This document shows, piece by piece, positions 58,571 through 64,000 of a DNA stretch of 64,000 bases. Origin of the DNA: Blepharisma japonicum (lineage: Eukaryota; Ciliophora; Heterotrichea; Heterotrichida; Blepharismidae); the NCBI GenBank assembly GCA_949751835.1, contig CATKHK010000071.1:180204-244203 (forward strand), written 5' to 3'. Both the position numbers and the translations under genes were made by a program. How positions within the stretch are numbered: position 1 is the stretch's first letter; each line of letters begins with the position of its first letter. The notes beneath the pieces were generated by a model, which saw only the letters and a program-made list of their open reading frames with translations, searched no databases and had not been told where the DNA came from.

Positions 58571-61500
58571 ATGTTTACGAAAGGCTACAGTATCAAATAC
58601 AATACAGAAACCTCTCTAAATGCTGTAAACGACATGACAACCTTTACACATGCTATCAAAGAATATGCTCCAAAAGAAACCAAAATTCCTTTCAAAGGAA
58701 ACTCTTTAGCTCTTTACGATGATGACAGCAAATTCATTTTTTGCAGTGTTGAAGGTCGTGTTGCGGCTTGTGATAGAAATAAAAATGATGAAATTATATA
58801 CGATGTCCAGCTTCCTGGAGGCGGACTTTATGCATTAACTTTATTTAAGGACGAGAAACACTTTTTGACAGGTGGAAAAGAAGGAGTCATTCGCCAATAT
58901 ACCCTAGGTAACAAAGAATTTAAGTTTGTAAGGGATTTTCGAGGTCACACCAACAAAATCAGCGAAATTATACTGTCAAAAGATGAGACGCAACTATATA
59001 GCTGTAGCGACGATAAAACTGTCAAAATTTGGAACATGGAAACTGGGACGTCAGAGGATATTTATACTCATGATGATCGTGCGTTAACTATGGATTTGTC
59101 ATCTGATGGAAGATATTTAACTACAGGCAGCGCTGATAAAACAGTCAATATTTATGATCTGCAAGAAAGAAAGATAATAGGAAACATTAGCGAAGCAACA
59201 AATTCAGTTTGGTATGTAAAATTCAACAAAACTTGTACAAAAATCGCTTCAGGAGATAATGATGGTGCTGGCTTTATTCATGAATTTGGGACCTGGAAGC
59301 TCCTTCATAAACTGATAGGCCATGAGAAAAGGGTTTCTTGTATTGAACTGATTAATAACGACAGGCGCTGCGTAACTGCAAGTAATGATACATCTTTAAG
59401 AGTTTGGGACTTAGTAAACAACTCTAACCCAATAATATGGAAATGGCATCTAAATTGGATAAAAGCTATGCTGATTAGCAGTAATGAGCTAAATGTGTTT
59501 TCAATATCAGAAGATCATAGAATTATAACTTGGAGAATCCCAGAGTTTGACGAAAATACCATTAGGCTAAAGGATGGACATACTAAAGATATTTATAACA
59601 TTGTTTACTCACAAAAGCGAGGATTATTTTTCACGAATGCAAATGATAACTTAGCTATTGCATGGGATTTCAACACAAAAAAGAAAGTTCATGAGTTTTC
59701 CCATAGCAATGGGATTTATGCTAAATGTTTGACTCATGATGAAAATTATTTAATTACTTGTACAGCAGGAAATGAAGTCATCTACTGGGATCTTGATTCA
59801 TATACACGATCTTCTCCAGAAGAGCCAAATGAATCAACAATCAAAGCTATTTTAGCAACTAAAGATGGGAAGTATTTAATTACTGGCGACAATATCTGCA
59901 GAGTTACCATAAAAAGCATAGGAACTTCAGGAAAAACTACAGTTCTAGCTGTTTTTAGAAAGCACAAGGCAACTGTCTGGTCACTTGCTGTTAACTCGAC
60001 ATCTACGCTTCTATTTTCAGGCGATGAATTAGGACTGATTTATGAAATAAACCTTATAGACGGAAATGAAATTTCTTGTTTTAAAGGCCACGGAGCAAAA
60101 GTAAAATGCATGGAAGTGTCTAAGAATGACAGCTTTTTGATATCTGGATCATGAGATAAAACTTTTAAAGTATGAAGCATAATAAAGCGAAGCTTAATAA
60201 GGAGTGTTGAGTTAGCCGATACTGTTAATACAATTTATTTCACAAATGACAACAACTATTTTATGGTAGCTCAAAAAAACCAATTTGTGTCTATATGAAG
60301 TATAAAAAACTTCACTTTGGTTACTGAAATCAAGTACGATAAAGATTGCACTGCATTAACTTTAACTCCAGACGAACAATATATTATAACAGCTGAGCAG
60401 AACGATATATATATCACAAAGAATCCATTATCATCGCTTAATTTTTGGATCTATGGAGATAGAGATATGTATGGATTCTTAATATATCTCAAATATATTG
60501 TTATGGGAGAGCCTAAGCCTTATAATCTGGAAATGAATAAATATCTGATATCTCCAGTTATGATGAATATTGTGCATGTATATAGCTACTTCAATCTAAC
60601 TGTCCATCTTAAAAAAGCATTAGAAGACAATGCTCCATTTTTCTCATCAAAAAAAAATGTCAGTCCTCTTTCTCTTTGTTTGTCAAAGGATTATCCAGAT
60701 GCAGCCAGTATAATTCTAAACTGGGTTATTAAAAACTTACAAACAAACATTTATGCTGCAAAATGTATAGAAGATTCCCTCACAACTTTAAATTTCAAAG
60801 GTTACCCAATTTTAAGTGAACTTTATGAGCATTTTTGGGTGAGCTCTAAAGATCATACTTTACCAAAATTCTGCCCGAAAAGCATTAAATTTCCAATAAC
60901 AATTTCTTCAAGAAGTCTTGAGCCCTTTTCTGAAAATTTCTTCAAAGAGCAGGTCAGTGTAAATGAAGGAAAATCTGTGAAGTATTTTATTTCAACAGTC
61001 AGTGTAAATATGGCTCCTGGGTCAAAAGAAAGCATTGCATTTTTAAGAAGTATATGAAAATGCACCAATGAAGAAATATTTAGAACAAAATACGTAAAGA
61101 ACTTGCTCCATTATAAATGAAATCAGCTTTGGTGGATAAAAGTTATAGAAGCATTTATATATGCTGTTTACATGGGTTATTTAATAGCTTACGCGATTAA
61201 CTTCCCTGGGTATGGAGCCGAAGCAGTACCATTGTTTATAATGAATCTTGTGCTTGTAGTGATCGTTATATATAGAGTTCTAACAGGCGGAACAGTAGTT
61301 TTAGAAAGTGGATGGGATATTATTGATTTTACCCGTTTTGCAGTTTTAATTATATATGTCATATTTATCTGGTCTGACTACTGGCAAAGAAACGACAATT
61401 ATTTATTTACGTTGCTTATCTTCTTATCATTCATCAGAGGTATTTCATATTTCCGCATATTTGAAGACACTCGCTATTTAATTCACCTTATTCAAGAAGT

Positions 61501-62179
61501 TTCTTTTGACATCGGATCATTTCTTGTATTATTGCTCTATTCCACTCTTTCATTTGGTGTGATTTTTTACACAATTCAAAATAACTCAAGCCTTCACATA
61601 AAAGACTATTTAACTATGGCTTATCGAATTGATTTAAATGACTTTGACACAAGCAATTTTAATTCTTTTGAATGGGTTATATTCGGTTTCGCAACGCTGA
61701 TCAACTCAATTATTATGCTAAATTTATTAATCAGCATCATGGGCGATACTTATGAAAGAGTCAATGATGGAATGATCGTCGCTGATGGTAAAGAATTGGC
61801 TAATTTAATTATTGATTGTGAATTACTGCTGATTTGGAAAAGAAGTAAAACGGTAAAAAAATATTTGCAAGGATGCAGAGAAGAAGGTGACAAAGTTGAT
61901 GAGGCGTGGGGAGGGTCGACGAGAGAAATAAAAGATAAAGTAACAGTGATGAAAAAAATTATAGATGAAGGGGATAAAGTAACTGTTGAAAGCATGAAAA
62001 AGCTGAATGATGAAATAAAGAAAGTTGTAGATGGCAAACTCAAACAAGAGGAAACTAATGCAGGGAAAATAATTGAAATTATTGATAAAGGAAGCTCCCA
62101 AGTGGCAGAAATGGAGGAAAATATATCGAAGTTGATTACAAAAATTGAAAAGCTAATGAAAAAGAATAATCCAAAATAA
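58571..62179 (+). CDS. WD40-repeat / TRP-like cation channel fusion
   Basis: A 1,202-aa protein in one frame, no intron, TGA as Trp several times. Residues about 40-640 are WD40 repeats, about 12 to 14 blades, for example LYSCSDDKTVKIWN and CVTASNDTSLRVWDL, enough for two propellers. A linker of about 200 residues follows. Residues about 850-1065 form a six-helix ion-transport region; its last helix ends MLNLLISIMGDTYERV, the motif that closes S6 in TRP and polycystin-type channels. The S4 equivalent (LSFIRGISYFRIF) has few charges, as in TRPs. The C-terminus is a Lys/Glu coiled coil, which in TRPs can drive tetramer assembly. The pore has no K+ filter, so a nonselective cation pore is expected. 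The stimulus is unknown. Confidence 0.9.
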
Positions 62180-62552
62180 AATAAGAGCATTTAAATAAGA
62201 TTTTAAATTTATTATCATTTCTTTTATAAATAAAATAAGAAAATTTAAAATAATTGGTAATTAATAAAATTTTTAAAATATGCAATATTGCAAAGGATTT
62301 GTTTTTAATTTTATTTACATGAATTGATTTTAAATATGTAAATATTCAATAAAAGCTTCTTATAAGTCTCTTTTTATATCTACATCAAAAATTCAAATGC
62401 ATTTTTAGTTCGATGCAGCTTTATTATAAGTGAGTATTAAAGCTTTTTGTCAATAAAAATTAACAAAAATATCTGCTTACTCACAATAAATTTACACTTT
62501 CTTCAATCTGCTCCTTATTTTCTAGCTAGCTTCATAATTCCTAATATAAAAT
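62180..62552. other. Intergenic region
   Basis: 373 bp of AT-rich DNA between two genes in the same direction. No recognisable element. Confidence 0.5.
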
Positions 62553-62960
62553 ATGCAGGAAGACCACGGGAAGTATTTTTCATTCGGAAGACATTCTTAT
62601 ACTGATTATCATGGCGATATGAACGATCCTACAGGCCTAATTGAATACCCAAACTCCAGCTTCCATCCAAGATTTCTTTCAGCTCGCAAATCAGGCTTAG
62701 AGCGTGGAATGGACCCTAAAGAGAAATGGATGGCTTACTGTAAGCCAAGCTGTACAAAAGAAGAAGCCATGGTAAAAAGATGTGAAGAAGCCTTGAAACT
62801 CCTTAAGGTTGGCGACAAGTCATGCATTTATAGGTATAGAGAATGGGTGGAATGTGTTGAAAATTGTGTGCAACCCAAAATCTTCTATCATCTTAGTGGA
62901 GCAAGCCGCAAAGGTCCAATAGATTGGCTCAAAGGACATGGGCTAACTGGACTTCATTAA
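62553..62960 (+). CDS. Complex III hinge protein (QCR6/UQCRH-like)
   Basis: A complete 135-aa protein, ATG to TAA, no intron. The C-terminal half carries C67-x9-C77-x13-C91-x13-C105, the exact cysteine spacing of the cytochrome bc1 hinge protein, and the last block CVQPKIFYHL matches the hinge ending CVAHKLFNSL. Two more Cys (63 and 101) extend the pattern. Hinge proteins sit on the intermembrane-space side of complex III next to cytochrome c1 and help dock cytochrome c. The N-terminal 60 residues (FSFGRHSYTDYHGD..) are an extension lacking the usual acidic stretch and look like a structured addition, not a presequence; import by the oxidative disulphide route is plausible. Confidence 0.83.
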   Translation: MQEDHGKYFSFGRHSYTDYHGDMNDPTGLIEYPNSSFHPRFLSARKSGLERGMDPKEKWMAYCKPSCTKEEAMVKRCEEALKLLKVGDKSCIYRYREWVECVENCVQPKIFYHLSGASRKGPIDWLKGHGLTGLH

Positions 62961-63461
62961 TAAAATTATGTGGAGAACATAAATTGGTGATTTTATATAT
63001 AAAATTAAACAATTAAAGGAATAGAAAAGTTAGATTAGGAATTTTTGCAGTTACGCAAAATACAAATAGAGTGATCACTTTTAAAACTGTAAAATCATTC
63101 TGATTTTGAATGTGCAAATATGATATTTAATCAATCAAGCTGTTATATTTGAATATAAAGTAAAAGAATATTTGATATAAGTTTTAAAATGTTTCCAGCT
63201 TTTATAATTTGAATATCATCATTCTTATATGTTATAAATTCGATCTATTTTAAGCTGAGTCATTTTATAAGATATCAGTTTAATAAAAATAAAACATTAT
63301 TTCGCGAAATAGGAAAATATTCATTATTGGCTTCTTTGCGAAGTTTTGTTTATAATTTACAAATCATTATTAATTAATTTTTGTTTCTCTTAGTAATAAA
63401 ATAATATCTAATTTCATAATTAATATACTTATAAAGATAAATGCAAAATCCTTTAAGCTTA
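62961..63461. other. Intergenic region between convergent genes
   Basis: 501 bp of AT-rich DNA between two convergent genes. Nothing recognisable. Confidence 0.5.
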
Positions 63462-64000
63462 TTAAAGAATCATCACCTTTTCTCTATTAATTCCTTGAGC
63501 TTCAACCATTTTACCTATCCATCTATTAAACCCAGACGGCCCGCATACCCACACCTTTGAAATTTTTTTATTTCCAATCTGGCTTCTAAGAATATCTTCA
63601 TTAATTTTGCCTCCAATTCTTTCATCATCAATATTTATGTGGACAATCAAGTGTGTACTGAACTTCTTTTGAGTTGCTTCTAACAGATCCAATCCAAAAG
63701 CCTCAGTCTTAGATCTGAAACTTACATATAAGAACAGACAAAATCCAGTTGGAGAATGGTCATTCCATATAGAATAAACTAGATCTAAAAATGGAAGAAT
63801 TCCAGTGCCAGCCGCAAAGCCTAAGCAAAGACCTGTAGGCAGCTGGTTAAGAGCCAAGCCTGGACCTAATGGACCTTTAATCTTCATAATGCTGTTGTTA
63901 TCAAGATTGTATATATAGTCAGACATTTTTCCATCTGGGTAATGTTTGATATACAATTTTAAGCTTCCAAAAGTACTTGGCTCATCGTATTGAGCTGTAT
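63462..64000 (-). CDS. NADH-cytochrome b5 reductase-like flavoprotein, partial
   Basis: The 3' part of a gene that continues beyond the right edge (179 codons seen). Visible are the end of the FAD-binding domain, with LKLYIKHYPDGKMSDYI (family form: VIKVYPNGKMSQYL), and GPLGPG. The NAD(P)H-binding domain follows with GTGILPFLDLV and, near the end, VWVCGPSGFNRWI, the CGPxG motif that binds nicotinamide. The order FAD then NADH domain is that of ferredoxin-NADP+ reductase-type proteins. Family members reduce cytochrome b5, or nitrate, or b5-fused partners; the missing N-terminus could carry a b5 domain or membrane anchor, so the subtype is open. The last residues (REKVMIL) are shorter than the usual F ending. 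Confidence 0.87.
   Translation of the reverse strand, partial: TAQYDEPSTFGSLKLYIKHYPDGKMSDYIYNLDNNSIMKIKGPLGPGLALNQLPTGLCLGFAAGTGILPFLDLVYSIWNDHSPTGFCLFLYVSFRSKTEAFGLDLLEATQKKFSTHLIVHINIDDERIGGKINEDILRSQIGNKKISKVWVCGPSGFNRWIGKMVEAQGINREKVMIL

Noticed and set aside
61750-62190. Two long ORFs on the minus strand
   Set aside because: They are antisense to the Lys/Glu coiled coil at the end of the WD40-TRP gene; low-complexity sense sequence commonly leaves the complement open.
1-64000. Transposons, CRISPR arrays, telomeric repeats
   Set aside because: I looked for transposase-like frames, terminal inverted repeats, regular direct repeats and CCCTAACA-type repeats on both strands and saw none that I could support.

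Overview
The window reads as the somatic (macronuclear) genome of a heterotrich ciliate, most likely Blepharisma. Two things seen in the sequence support this. First, TGA is a tryptophan codon: the conserved Trp of channel pore motifs, the FAM135, OSBP and GTPBP1 families, and kinases is often TGA, and every gene ends in TAA or TAG. Second, all introns found are 15 nt, or once 16 nt, with GT...AG ends and usually an A six bases from the 3' end. Heterotrichs have such introns; Stentor uses the standard code, so TGA=Trp points to Blepharisma. Genes are densely packed on both strands in a very AT-rich background.

Layout. 1-5.1 kb: partial coiled-coil gene, 14-3-3, a Tom22-like tail-anchored protein, a coiled-coil gene and a PRA1-family protein. 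5.6-21.3 kb: oxysterol-binding protein with PH domain, a small membrane protein, an MFS transporter, a WDR75-like WD40 protein, an EEF1AKMT4/METTL13-like methyltransferase overlapping its neighbour, a tRNA-Pro, a dynamin-like GTPase and a GTPBP1-like GTPase. 21.4-25.4 kb: two tandem paralogous K+ channels with a C-terminal cyclic-nucleotide-binding-like domain. 25.6-46.2 kb: three tandem four-domain voltage-gated cation channels (about 1,970 aa each; called A, B and C here), with a FAM135-type serine-hydrolase gene on the other strand between B and C. 46.5-57 kb: MND1, acyl-CoA-binding protein, several unknown or coiled-coil genes, a PKG-like protein whose kinase lacks the catalytic Asp, and a GCK/MST-type kinase. 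57-64 kb: a 1.6 kb gene-poor stretch, a WD40-TRP-like channel fusion, a complex III hinge protein and a partial NADH-cytochrome b5 reductase-like gene.

Most unusual content: (i) channel paralog B has an E-A-D-E selectivity filter where A and C have E-E-E-E, with its S4 sensors kept; (ii) at one site A has a 15-nt intron, C a 16-nt intron, and B carries the same 15 nt exonised with GT changed to GG; (iii) a predicted pseudokinase with PKG architecture; (iv) a first exon consisting only of ATG; (v) an intron with two overlapping 15-nt definitions that give the same protein; (vi) a WD40-TRP fusion. The ion-channel genes (six in all) and the signalling genes (14-3-3, PKG-like, GCK kinase) would fit the excitable membrane of a large ciliate; that link is inference.
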